A stretch of DNA of 64,000 nucleotides from Ooceraea biroi (lineage: Eukaryota > Arthropoda > Insecta > Hymenoptera > Formicidae): NCBI RefSeq assembly GCF_003672135.1, contig NC_039508.1:15883945-15947944 (forward strand). Reading direction: 5' to 3'. Under the pieces are notes generated by a model that worked only from the letters and a program-made list of their open reading frames with translations, had not been told where the DNA came from and searched no databases. Position 1 is the stretch's first letter. Each line of letters opens with the position of its first letter. This document shows, in pieces, positions 1 to 11,307 of this stretch. The position numbers and the translations under genes were made by a program.

Positions 1-2825
1 AATCCGCTTGGCGGTACGAAACGGACAGGTGCCAGCCGATCTCGAGCCAATCCTCTCTTCCAATGCCGTATCCCTCATCCGTCGCGTTCCGTGTGCCGAA
101 TAAATATGTACGGAGATGCGATGATCGTCGGGTCAAAGTGGAGCAACCGCGGAATTACTTCGTGCGTTCGCGTCAATCGTTTCCCCTAGAGACGAAGTTC
201 CTGTAAAATCGTCATGTAAGTTCTACTCTGTCAGATAACTTCGATTGCAAAGATAATATTTCTGATATTTTTCTCTCATTCTTTGATAAGAAATAAGTTT
301 TATTGCCGATTTATCATCGATGTCTGCGAGTAAAGAATGAGAACTTGGTTGCGTAGCGCGGTCTCGGATTTATGCATGTGGCACAAGGATTTATGCAGGT
401 GAAGCAAGGAATGTCAAGATATCTGGAAAAAAAGTACATTAGATTGTACTTCAGTGCTAAATCCGCTCACCTACTTATGAAAGGGGACAGACATTAACAA
501 ACGGAGCCAATCTCATTTCTCACTCGCGGTTTTTATCGATACGGTAATTCCTCGCGAGACATGGACCAATAAATTTTTTCTTCAAATCTGTTTTTTGATT
601 GCATGTAGCAATAAGCTGCAAGAACAGAACAGAATTTTCTTATGACTATAGATTTTTTTATTTATATAGTGACATTAAGATAATGTGTCTTATTCATCGA
701 TTAATGTGGAACAAATGTGGTTCGCGATGAAGTTAAACTTTATTGAATACAGTTCATTCGTAAATAGCAAAGTTCTCTTTTCTGGTCAGAAATTATTGTC
801 GTTTCTGGGACACGCTCTCTATAGATCAATTAACTCGAAAATAGCTGCACGTGCGCTTAAAATGTACAAGTGGTAGAATTCTTCATGACAACACAATTCT
901 CATCTAGCGCGGCAATGTGGTATCGTGTCAACAGTATCTGTGTGTGTCTCAGTTCTCTTAATTTATTAAAGAATATCATCTGCAACAATGATAGCAGCAA
1001 ATATAATTTTATTTATAGTATAACTTGAGGCAATTTTATGCAATTTTATATTTTGATAATCTTCTATTCTTTTATACTTCATTTCTATTCAATTTCTATT
1101 AATCTGGTTAAAGCTATTATTACAACTATACATATACAAATATTATTTACATAACTCATATCTTTCATCATTTATATCTCTTTACTGCGTTTCTTTCGCC
1201 GAAATGTTTTAATCTATAATTAAACCATCCAATATTTCTATTTGCATCTTTCGAAGTCTTTGTCTCGATAAAGAAAACCGAAGAGACCGTTTTCTGCACA
1301 CGAGTCATTGCGTGCTATCGATTCATAAGTAGCGGGATTCCTTGTCAGCACCGTCGATCATCGTTTAAAAGTCCACGTATACACGTCGCCGTGCTCGTCT
1401 TCGTCTACGCCTTCGTCGTTTACGCTATTACGACGGACGTGTCTCGCGACTCGAGGCGAGAATGCACTTTATTTTCAGACGAAGCGCGCGAACACTTCGC
1501 GGCCAACGTGGAAAGCCGGTGGTTCGTCTTTTAATAGCACGCTGCATCTCGGGAGCGGTGGACCGCCGTCCACGGAGCCTATTCGTATACCGGGTGGCCC
1601 GAAAACGTCGCTCCGATTGACGAAGATATAGCGACTGATCGCAAACGACGACGCGATGCTGTGGCCGATCGTTTTGCTATAAATATAGATTCGTTTGTTT
1701 GTGATCGGGCTGACTAGTTGTTGACCGGTTGAGGGATGGTTTACACAGAGTAGCCGGAATTGTGGGCAAACATGATCTCTTTGTGCCAAAACTTCCGTCG
1801 AGTTGATATAATTTGCATTAGGACTGCATTGTATGCTACTGATTGCGTGTGAAATTTATTTATGAGGAGATCCGCAGCTTTATTTATGCGCTTTCTATTC
1901 GTGTGATATCTCGAAACTGTATCTTTAAGAATGCATTTTAGATGCTTTATTCAGATTGCCAAAAATGTTATCGAATAATGACAAACGATTTATAAACATG
2001 TAAAAATTTATGGAATTTTATTTTGTTAGGATTAGGAGGAAGGAGTAGGAAAAATACATGGAAAGATAAATGGTATTATTTTCATATTTTTATTAATTTT
2101 TAATAACATAACTACATTTTCACAATACTACATTTCACAATATTACATTCAATAGATCTCGAACAATTTTATAAGTTGGATTATTTCTGCGAATGTAAGT
2201 CGCATAATGTTTTCACCATGGAATCGTTATAGATAATCTTATCGATCGGTGTACGTGCATTGAGTTGTCTATAAACGTTGACAACGAGAAGCAAACAGTC
2301 CGCGGTCGATCGATTTCACCACCGTTTTTCCCCTTCTGTCAAACAACATCACTACCACGGAAGCAAGTACAAATTCATTTAACCCCGGTAAAATGCGCTC
2401 ACATCGACGTTAAGGATTTCATTATGTACGAAAAAAATACAGAGAACGTTTTCAAGCAGAACGGTTTTGAAACACATAAATTCATGCCAAGTAAAGAAGA
2501 AAAACTCGGTTTACTCTCGTACAAGTGCATACATATATGTATCAACGTACCAAAAGCGAAACCACATTAGGTTTGTTATTTTTAACTGCTCTTTAATCAC
2601 AATTTTCACGCGTAAAGTGGAACAAGTGTATATTCGTTTTTTGGAGCAGCAAAGATATATTTTTAAATTCAACAATAAATGACAAATAATAATAATAATT
2701 AAATAAATGCACGAAATTTTATGTACTATAATATAGTTGATATATATCTCTATAATAATATTCATACAATTATAGAAAGATATATTATAATATTAATTAT
2801 AGAAAGATACATTTTTGTTTCTCAA

Positions 2826-2830
<5 letters not shown>
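1..2830. other. Intronic sequence upstream of the first visible Shal exon
   Basis: No exon is recognisable here. I looked for the Shal pore helix and S1-S5 coding sequence that must precede the exon at 11145 and saw none, so those exons lie to the left of the window. The stretch is AT-rich apart from a more GC-rich patch around 1300-1790. That patch carries a 104-codon minus-strand open frame (1475-1789) with no recognisable domain. Confidence that this is Shal intron rests only on the position of the next exon. Confidence 0.6.

Positions 2831-2861
<31 letters not shown>
2831..2861. repeat. (AT)n microsatellite
   Basis: An uninterrupted AT dinucleotide run of about 30 bp ends exactly where the first transposon begins. 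It supplies the TA target dinucleotide for that insertion. Confidence 0.9.
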
Positions 2862-2864
<3 letters not shown>

Positions 2865-3622
2865 GGTGTCCCGGGTTTTAACCGACAAACTGCGGGAGCA
2901 TATTCTACTAGTGGAAATAAGAAAAAATTCTTATATCGAGTTTGCTTAGAAATGCTTTATTACAAAGTTATAAACCAATATTGAAAAGAAATATGAGATA
3001 AGTAACAACGGAACATAGTGTAGAATTTGCAAGGTCGAAGATGTTTATGTTATGTGTATTCACATGTATTTATGTTCACTATGTTGAAACGATTCAGTAT
3101 GATTGTTACTTTCACAACAGTAGCTGTTAGATTTCAATCGTCGTGTCAACTAGCAATTACTATCAGAATGCCAAAAGTGTTTTCAAATGAGGAATACACT
3201 GATATTCATTTCGTGTACGGATTCTGTGACGGAAATGCACGAGCTGCCGTCCGAGAGTATCAACGTAGATTTCCTAACAGGAGAGTACCAGATAGATTTA
3301 AAGCAACGAATTACTAATTCAGTTACTGAGATGCAACAAAATTTTCAGGAATGTCGTACTGTAACAAATTCTGTACTACGTCGATGTCTAGCTTGTATCG
3401 ATGTGCAAGGACAACATTTTGAAATGCGTCACTAAATCATTGCGTACATAATTTTTATTTTTGTGAAAAAATCCGTTGTTACTTATCTCATATTTCTTTT
3501 CAATATTGGTTTATAACTTTGTAATAAAGCATTTCTAAGCAAACTCGATATAAGAATTTTTTCTTATTTCCACTAGTAGAATATGCTCCCGCAGTTTGTC
3601 GGTTAAAACCCGGGACACCCTG
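2862..3622. mobile_element. Non-autonomous TA-flanked transposon (DUF4817-type deletion derivative)
   Basis: The element starts CAGGGTGTCCCGGG and ends with the reverse complement. The terminal inverted repeats are 151 bp each (2862-3012 and 3472-3622) and nearly identical. TA dinucleotides flank both sides (2860-2861 and 3623-3624), as expected for the Tc1/mariner-IS630 superfamily. The 459-bp interior keeps only the two extremities of a transposase gene (see 3168-3435), so this 761-bp copy cannot move by itself. It is inserted at the end of an AT microsatellite and lies six bases from the next transposon. Confidence 0.88.
3168..3435 (+). pseudogene. Transposase remnant: N-terminal DUF4817 helix-turn-helix joined to a C-terminal tail
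   Basis: From the ATG at 3168 one frame encodes a peptide beginning MPKVFSNEEY, followed by HFVYGFCDGNA and a REYQRRFPNRR motif. I recognise this as the DUF4817 DNA-binding domain at the N-terminus of insect IS630/Tc1-like transposases. About 43 codons in, near 3285-3300, the match stops. The C-terminal end of the same type of transposase (NFQECRTVTNSVLRRC, then CIDVQGQHFE) continues in another frame to the stop at 3433-3435. The whole catalytic DDE/D core is missing. The pattern is one large internal deletion that also shifted the frame. The family assignment is from memory of the motif and was not searched. Confidence 0.75.
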
Positions 3623-3628
3623 TATATA

Positions 3629-4615
3629 CAGGGTGAGGCACCTAAAACAGGCCACCTGAATATCTCGGCTGTTATTGGTGATAGAAAGAAATGTGTCAGA
3701 CCAAACTTGCATGGTATCGAGGGACACATAGTTTGTTCTAAATAATTTTTTATTAGGTAGACGCGTAGAGGTCATATAAAGGTCAACTTCGTTTTTTTAA
3801 ATGGTATGATATGTTTTTTTACGTACCATCTAGTAGAGCGTTCAAAGATGCGCACATTGATCTACGGGTCAAAATCATTCAAGGTCACTGAAGGCCAACT
3901 GCAAGGGAAAATAATTTACTTTATATTGCCTAGAGTTCTCTGCTATTAAAAATACTGTAAACTCAGAAATGAAAAGTTCTAGCCCTTAGAAATTGTTTCT
4001 TTTTCCGCGAAGTTCTGAGTTGTTGTTATCATTATTTTTTATATTGCCTAGAGTTCTCTGCTATTGAAAATACCGTAAATTCAGAAATGAAAAAGTTCTA
4101 GCCGTTAGAAATTTTTTCTTCTCAGAGGAGTTCTGAGTTGTTGTTATCATTATTTTTATATTGCTTAGAGTTCTCTGCTATTAAAAATACTGTAATTTCA
4201 GAAATGAAAAGTTCTAGCCATTACAAATTTTTTCTTTTTCCGCGAAGTTCTGAGTTGTTATCATTAGTTTTTATATTGCCTAGACTTCTCTGCTATTGAA
4301 AATACCGTAAACTCAGAAATGAAAAAGTTCTAGCACTTAGAAATTTTAGCCTTCAGTGACCTTGAATGATTTTGACCCGTAGATCAATGTGCACATCTTC
4401 AAACGCTCTACTAGATGGTACGTAAAAAAACATATCATACCATTTAAAAAAAAGAAGTTGACCTTCATATGACCTCTACGCGTCCACCTAATAAAAAATT
4501 ATTTAGAACATATTATGTGTCCCTCGAAACTATGCAAGTTTGGTCTGACACAATTTTTTCTATCACCAATAACAGCCAAGATATTCAGGTGGCCTGTTTT
4601 AGGTGCCTCATCCTG
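3629..4615. mobile_element. Long-TIR non-autonomous element, copy A (four internal repeat units)
   Basis: This 987-bp element starts CAGGGTGAGGCACC and ends with a diverged reverse complement. TA flanks it at 3627-3628 and 4616-4617. Its arms are 267 bp each (3629-3895 and 4349-4615). Between them is a tandem array of an about 117-bp unit beginning ATATTGCCTAGAG (starts at 3923, 4041, 4158 and 4273, the last one truncated). There is no transposase. The two arms differ from each other at many positions, which suggests an old insertion. Related copies are at 13153 and 34502. The first seven bases, CAGGGTG, are shared with the neighbouring element at 2862, so the two may be mobilised by related transposases (inference). 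Confidence 0.88.
3923..4348 (+). repeat. Internal tandem array of copy A (3 full units plus 1 partial, period 115-118 bp)
   Basis: Unit starts are at 3923, 4041, 4158 and 4273, giving periods of 118, 117 and 115. Each unit holds TTCTCTGCTATT, a variant of ATACTGTAAACTCAGAAATG, and TTCCGCGAAGTTCTGAGTTG or a variant. The fourth unit runs straight into the right arm after the AGAAATTTTAG segment. Confidence 0.88.
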
Positions 4616-5135
4616 TACATATTTTCTTTTAAGGATTTTAATATACTTATTTTACACATATCTTTGATTGATATAAAATTATGCAGAAAGATTTTGGTCT
4701 CGAAAATTACAAAAATAAATCGTTCGACTAAAGTTGATTGAATAAATGGTGATTTAAAGATATTAAAAATAATTTGATTTAATATATTAGAAAATTAGAT
4801 TTAATATATATTTATAATAGAAGTTATAATATGGAAAAATTAGTTTTTTATTTTATAATTTAATTATTGCGGAGTAGAAAATTGAAACAGGATAAATATC
4901 ATGATGCAAGTGGAAAAATGTTTTAAATTTTTACACTGCAATTTTCATTTCGCGAATTTTGCTTGAGAAAGAAATGGGTCACAACTATGATCACTAAACA
5001 ATGGTGTAAAGCAAGAAAAGTGTGCGACAATGCGGGATTGCTACAATGCAATGAATCGACGATACATAGATCTCGTGTTAAAAGCTTTTGTTATATTCGT
5101 GATTGTAAATCAAAGTTATGGCATGTCAACAAATA

Positions 5136-5136
5136 C

Positions 5137-5169
<33 letters not shown>

Positions 5170-5170
5170 A
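5136..5170. repeat. (GA)n/(ACAG)n low-complexity tract
   Basis: A purine-rich run of GA repeats passes into ACAG repeats and back to GA. Confidence 0.8.
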
Positions 5171-5736
5171 ACTAGTTTAGTTTTACTAAAAATCCATTTT
5201 TCAATGCAAGTATGATTGAAATAATCATATGCAAATTTCGTTCAAAACATTGATGATTCAAGAATATTTTCCGTACAATTGATAAGTTATATTTTAATTT
5301 AATAAAAATTGTAATTATTGAGTTTACATAGATATCACATAAAATCTTCAGGAGGAGAAATATTAATCATGCGTAATTGGAAAATATTATATTGTCGCAG
5401 TTATTCTAATGCATATAACATAATTATTCTAGTTGACTCTCGAAATGACTCGTTGCGAGATTAATTGGAAAATACCTTGTTCTCGTGTTACTAGTGCGTC
5501 GAAGTGTGTGTTGAGTGGTACAAAACATAAAATGAAACTGTACAACGTTCATGCGTTTTTTGAAGCGATCGCGTCGTGTCTGTAGTGCCATGTTATTGGT
5601 TTTGCACAGCTGGAAGCGCGATGTAAGACTATGTTATTTGCTTGGTTTGCACTTTTTTTTATCATGGCAACGTGTTGGAAAATAAAACAATTTAATATTT
5701 CTCAAGCGCCTGTAATGTGAAACGTTCGTGTGTCCT

Positions 5737-5769
5737 GCGGCTTTGCGGCTTTACGGCTCTGCGGCTTTT
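5737..5769. repeat. Four-copy 8-bp minisatellite (GCGGCTTT)
   Basis: Four consecutive units read GCGGCTTT, GCGGCTTT, ACGGCTCT and GCGGCTTT, with substitutions in the third. Confidence 0.8.
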
Positions 5770-6482
5770 CCTCCTTAAAGGCACGTATAAGTATGTGCAT
5801 CAGATTCCGTTAATTTATAGCTTCGTGTACAGTATATATGACATATAAGCGTTATCTAAAGAAAATTTAAAAAGAGTTTTATTATATATATATAATTTAG
5901 CTATACTTCATTTTTATCTTCTCTGGAAAATTAAAATATGTTTTTTTGTGTCACAGATTTTGATAAAATGCTCGCTGAGAATAAAGTAATAACGGATAAT
6001 AGATGATAATAGATTTTATTCAAATTTTATTTGTACATTTTAGGTGAAGTCTTCGAATATTGTAATATAATAATAAAAATAGAAACGAATGTGTTTATAT
6101 CCTTCTCTCTCTGTTTCTCTCTCTCGTTTATCTATTTCGTTTATCCATTTGCGTACATTATAAATGCGAGTGTGAAACTGCTCCCGTGACGGGTTAAGGA
6201 AGATCGCGAGAACGATGCTGGCGTACAATTTGTGCGAACTTCACTAATTCGCAAAACTTTAGCATCTAGAAGATGCTCGTTGTAACGGAAGTTTTATCTT
6301 CGCTCAACTGGCGCACGATACCCGTAACGTCGAGATTAATCACAACGCGTGACATGAATTAGCTACGAGATCATTTTCTTTTCTTGTGGTTTTTCCAAAT
6401 TCATACGAAAACTTTCCTGGAGAAACTCCATACAAAATCAGCTAAAGGTTAAAACCAGAATATTTGCCGAGAAATTTCACGG

Positions 6483-6491
6483 GAGAGAGAA

Positions 6492-6531
<40 letters not shown>
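6483..6531. repeat. (GA)n microsatellite
   Basis: About 49 bp of GA with two AAG interruptions. This tract gives a spurious Arg-Glu-rich open frame. Confidence 0.9.
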
Positions 6532-6532
<1 letters not shown>

Positions 6533-9500
6533 AGCTGTATAAAAGTTTTATCGCGCTTACCAAAGTTCGAGTTAACTTTAGATTTGATTAACTTCTTAAA
6601 TGGATGCTGGATTATTCGAATTTCCTTTTATCTATATACTCTTTGACCAATCTGGACTTGAGCCTTCTGTGATAATAATGTCGAGAAGCATCAATAGAAT
6701 AGTTCTAAATTAGGAATTGTTTGCTGAATTAAGCTTCAGAAATATAAACAGATAATGTAATTTTTATACGAATTTTGAACTGTACTTGTATTTAAAGTAA
6801 TGTAAATTTTGCACAGAATTTTAATTTATATGAATGGTTCAATAAATACGGTACCAATTTAGAATTACATCTCTTTGAGAGAAAATCAATCATAAGATCA
6901 GAAAGCTTAAAAATATTTTTATTATATTAGCAATACGAGTATAAAACATATGTTACACCGATTGCTCGCAAGTTTGTTTTATCTTACCTCTGTTAAGGAA
7001 ACGGCAACTCTCGTGTTGCACCAAATCCTCGGCTTGTGTTGGGAAACTTATGTAGAGTTAATAAACTCGGCTTGGCAGTATGAGAGATTAATTCTATGTG
7101 ATCCCTGAACGTGTTATTAGATTTTCTCTGTTTATGTGGACAACAAATTGCACATGGTTTACCTGTAAATTCAGTATGGTGATTTTTGGTGGGTTTTGCG
7201 AAATCCGGCACATAAGTCCCAGGTAGTCGCCCCGGTGACCGCCCAAGATGTGCTTACCTAAAAATAGATCACTAATCCTATACGTTTTCGCCGGTTCTAA
7301 ACTCGCTACTGTCGCGTGTTCCGACTACATTGACAAATAAGAAAAGTCAGTCTCTGACCCGAGAACGTTTTCCTTGGACTCGCGTGACCTGCATTTCTAC
7401 CTTTCAGAGCACGATATATTCGTTTATTTTAAATGTATGGTGCAATTATAAATCGAAATAAGGCAAGAATTGCATTCTACAAGCGTATTCTTGAATCTGA
7501 TAAATATTTCAGGGTTTTATTCTTTGTGACATATATGTATATATAGTATATGTATATTTCATTCGTACTTTATGCAAAAAATAGCATTGACAAGCATTGT
7601 GTTACTAAATTAATTCTGACATACGACTACTTTATTTGTTAATACTTTTCATCACGTATTGTCATTTAAAAATTTTTTAATCGAAATACAGTAGAATTTA
7701 CTAATGCATTAATTATTTTAAATTATTTATACCAAGCTTGTTTATTGAAAAATAACTTTATCCATGTGGAAGACTCCCCTAGTCACGTAAGGGAAATAAA
7801 AAAGAAATGAGATTATATCGATAAATTGCTAACTGATGTGAAAAATTACTTGCTAAATAAATAAATGGCGTGAAGAAAGAGTAAGATCGATAACATGCGG
7901 CATATCACGTGCGCGAAATACGAGCGGACGAGCATCAGGTGAGATCTCTCCAGGAGTTTCATGGTCGCTGTTAAGGTCCGTAAGAAACGTAAATCAGGGT
8001 TGAGGATCGGGCCCGAGGGGCCGTAGGGTGCGGGAAAATTATTGCCGACTGAGAAAACCGGGAGCCCGGGCGAAAGTTCGCGTGACCTGCAATTTCAGTT
8101 CAACTTTCACTCTTTTTTATATTTCTGATAAGCGAATATTGATCATGTGTGTGGTAGAAGAAGTTTCGTTTACAAAAGTTATTAATGAAGAAATTTATCT
8201 ACGCAAACTTACATACATACAGAAAAGTATATGATTAAGAACTTGGAAAGTACTCAATATTTATTCCCATTGCATTTTAATTATATTAAAAATAGCAATG
8301 CATGATTTATATTTCTTCTGACACGAGACAGTCTCAAAGTGTTTTCTTTGCAAGTGTGCACGATTCTCATACAATTCATAGTGCCAATATTTGTGGAACT
8401 TGGCACTCGTACATTTTATATAACGCCCCAGAATTCGCTGATATAAAATTTCTACTCTTTTAATTTAAAAAGTATGGAATTGATGGACTTTGGCATTTGG
8501 GAACTCTAAAAGAATTAAGTATTATAGACCACAATCGACAAAGATTTATTAGATTTTAGAATCTACTGAACTTCAAAACTAGAAAATTCTAATATTTCAA
8601 GTCTCACAATTCACAAAGTGAAGATATGAAACATAAAAACATGAAAATTTAATAATATGCTAAGTTTAGAATGTAACACGTGAGTTTTTTCTTCCTTGGT
8701 TGGTTTCTAAATAAAGAATTCGAAAATAAGAATAACATGGAATTTATATAATGAAATACAATATATAACAAATAAATAATTTATATAATTAAATATATAA
8801 TAAATAATATATAACATATAATGTAAATATATAATTTATATAATTAAATAAAATAAAAATTCTAGAAAATATTAAATCTTTTAGCATTGGTAGATTGTGC
8901 TAACAAACTATCATTCTCTTGTCACATTTCGGGCTTATGTATTTCTCTAGCCAGTAACTTGAGACACAATAAATGGTGGGTTTTACGATAATATCGCGCA
9001 GGATATTGAGTGATCGATCATTTCTACCAAGAACATTTTTTTCTTCAGACGCGTGTCACGTCGTTTGCAGAACAGAGCCTCCCCTTTACCTAGCTCTCAG
9101 CGCCACGACTCGAAATTGCGTGCGGCCCGAGAAATTCGCTGGAAAAAGGAACGATCTGTAGCTGTCGAGTGCGATCCATTACACTTCATTCTATCCCCAG
9201 CTCCATCGGCATTCTCCCTTTTCTGCGCCTGCCTTCTTTTGATCTCTCGAGTGAGGCATGTCGGCAGAATAAACGATCGCCATTGTGAGCAGTATAACGT
9301 TGTTTCTAGTCTCCGGTAATAATACGACTCCATTTTCGTATCAATTTACATGAGAAGAATCAAGCGTCTCTTAATAATCTTAATAATCTTAAAAAAAATT
9401 GCGTTTCTTTTATAATCCGTTGTCGATTACAATCTCATTATTCTCTACGTTATTCGTGGCTGAAATAAAACTTTTACGATGGACACGTACCGCATGAAAT

Positions 9501-11144
9501 ATTTTCCTGTCGATCGCGATGGTTTTCTCTACGAGAGTCATTGTCTCGAACAATTCCTCCCGCTGTCGCATCCGTTCTTCAATTCGCCCGTCACCGCCCG
9601 CAAGTTTTACCCTGCTTGAACGGAAGATGTACATCATGAATAAAACCAGCGGAAAATTCTGACGTATGCGATCAATTGCGATGTGTGGGAGTGACGTAAA
9701 TCAGGCAACATTTCGAAGTGTCTCTTGAAAATATTATATTTTGAGTATGAGAAGCTATTGAGGCACAAAAAATGTTCAATTTGCTCATTAACGGGAGAAG
9801 GAGATTCTCTCTAAAACATTTAGTAACTTATATTATTCACATTTATTTTGAAATTGCAACCAAAGTGATAGATTACGTGAGTTTTATTATTTTTATTGTT
9901 ATTAACATGTTATTATGTTTATAAAATAACATATTATTTTATAACAATAATGTTATAACGTATTATTTTTATAAAATAATAAAATGGATAAACATGTTAT
10001 TATTTTTATGCGTACAGTTTGGATCCATGCAACTAATATTGATGAGTTCCAGTATTGGAAAGTTCGATACCTCGAACACCACAGCATTTATAACTAAACA
10101 GAATTTCAAAGCCAGATTTTATAAAACTTGGTTTTTGCGAGTGCACGATTTAATTTTTCCCGAGTTTCAGGATATCAATTTCTGTTATACTGCAGCTCTA
10201 TCACGAGCCTTTACAGTCACGAATTTTACTCGTGTCGAAGTATAATATAACGTTCGCGCTTCCCTTAATAGTGCATAAAATTGTTCGACAACGGTGAAAT
10301 ATTTGTTAACGAGGAAACACGCGATGCGAGAAGGGCGCTTTACTACGAGAGGAAGTCCCCTGTCACGTATCGTCGCGTAATTTCAGCGGAATGCAAACGT
10401 TCAAGTGCGTTGCGCGCTCGTCATGAGAACAAGTTAAATTGGTGGCCGCGAACTCGGGTATATTTGTTCGGCTGTGTGTGTTCGCACCACTCGATACGGG
10501 GTGAATATGCAACCCGGACTGGACTGGGGCAACCTTGCGCGGAATGGTTTAACTGTACCGCGAGCTACACGTAGCTGTAGAAAAGTTTTATGGGCGGACA
10601 TTCGCACGACTGAGAAACGAGGACGGACGTACCTTTTACAGTTGAATTCTTCAAGCACATCGTGAATTATCCACGTACCCTCGGCCGCAGGCGACAACGT
10701 CGGGAATGCATAATTCCATCATGCCTTCTGAGCATTTGGCCGGTTCGTTCGCTTAAGCTGCCATCGTTTTGCGTCGCCAGCAATGCTCATAACAGTATAC
10801 CGTGAATGAATTTCTGTTGCGCGCGGCATGACATTCGCTTGGAATTATACATCCTGCGAGTTTGGAGATCTTCGAGGTGTGAAACAGAAGGTTGTGTTGT
10901 GGAATTTGGTAGTTCCAGGCTACGCGTGAATTTATGCATGAAATATGCATAGAGTAGATTTTAATTAATTCTTGTAATAATTACTACGTCAACGATCGAT
11001 AGACGCGGAGAAATATTTCTGTGTAGAAACATCTTCTGACATTTACGTATTCCGAGAAAAAGATTATTGTGAAACAAATGTCTATTTTTGTGGAAAAGTT
11101 TTAGGAACAATTATCTTAAATATTGCTTTTCTTGTTTGTTTCAG

Positions 11145-11307
11145 CTACGGTGACATGGTTCCGAAAACGATCGCGGGAAAAATCGTTGGGGGTGTATGCT
11201 CCTTAAGCGGTGTCCTAGTGATCGCTTTACCGGTGCCTGTAATCGTCAGTAATTTCAGCAGAATATATCATCAAAATCAACGTGCTGACAAACGGAAGGC
11301 GCAGAGG
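11145..11307 (+). CDS. Shal: Shal (Kv4) exon: selectivity filter end, S6 and proximal C-tail
   Basis: The exon begins with one base (C) that completes a glycine codon. Fifty-four full codons follow, starting YGDMVPKTIAGKIVGG, where YGD is the end of the GYGD potassium-selectivity filter. Next comes the S6 helix (VCSLSGVLVIALPVPVIVSN) with the PVP gate hinge typical of Kv channels, then the cytoplasmic start FSRIYHQNQRADKRKAQR. Shal/Kv4 subunits form tetrameric A-type K+ channels of the neuronal somatodendritic membrane. The acceptor is TTGTTTGTTTCAG|C and the donor AGG|GTGAGT, both strong. The previous exon must end in GG and lies outside the window. The next exon is 16 kb away in phase 0. 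The sequence is essentially invariant across Kv4 channels, so the identification is secure. Confidence 0.97.

Larger units (their letters stand above)
4618..11144. other. Intron, AT-rich, no gene recognised
   Basis: Nothing here resembles an exon. The stretch contains GA/ACAG low-complexity tracts (about 5136-5170 and 6483-6531), a short GCGGCTTT minisatellite (5737-5769), an AT-rich self-similar patch (about 8755-8850) and AT-rich inverted motifs (about 9880-9990). Open frames of 60-97 codons are present on both strands without known domains. It ends in the acceptor TTGTTTGTTTCAG at 11132-11144. Confidence 0.6.

Noticed and set aside
4469..4741. Frame beginning MTSTRPPNKKLFRT, also seen at 13860 (plus), 35157 and 34648 (minus) and 3775 (minus)
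   Set aside because: It is the arm of the long-TIR elements read outward. It recurs because the arms are repeated and inverted, and it has no start context or known domain.
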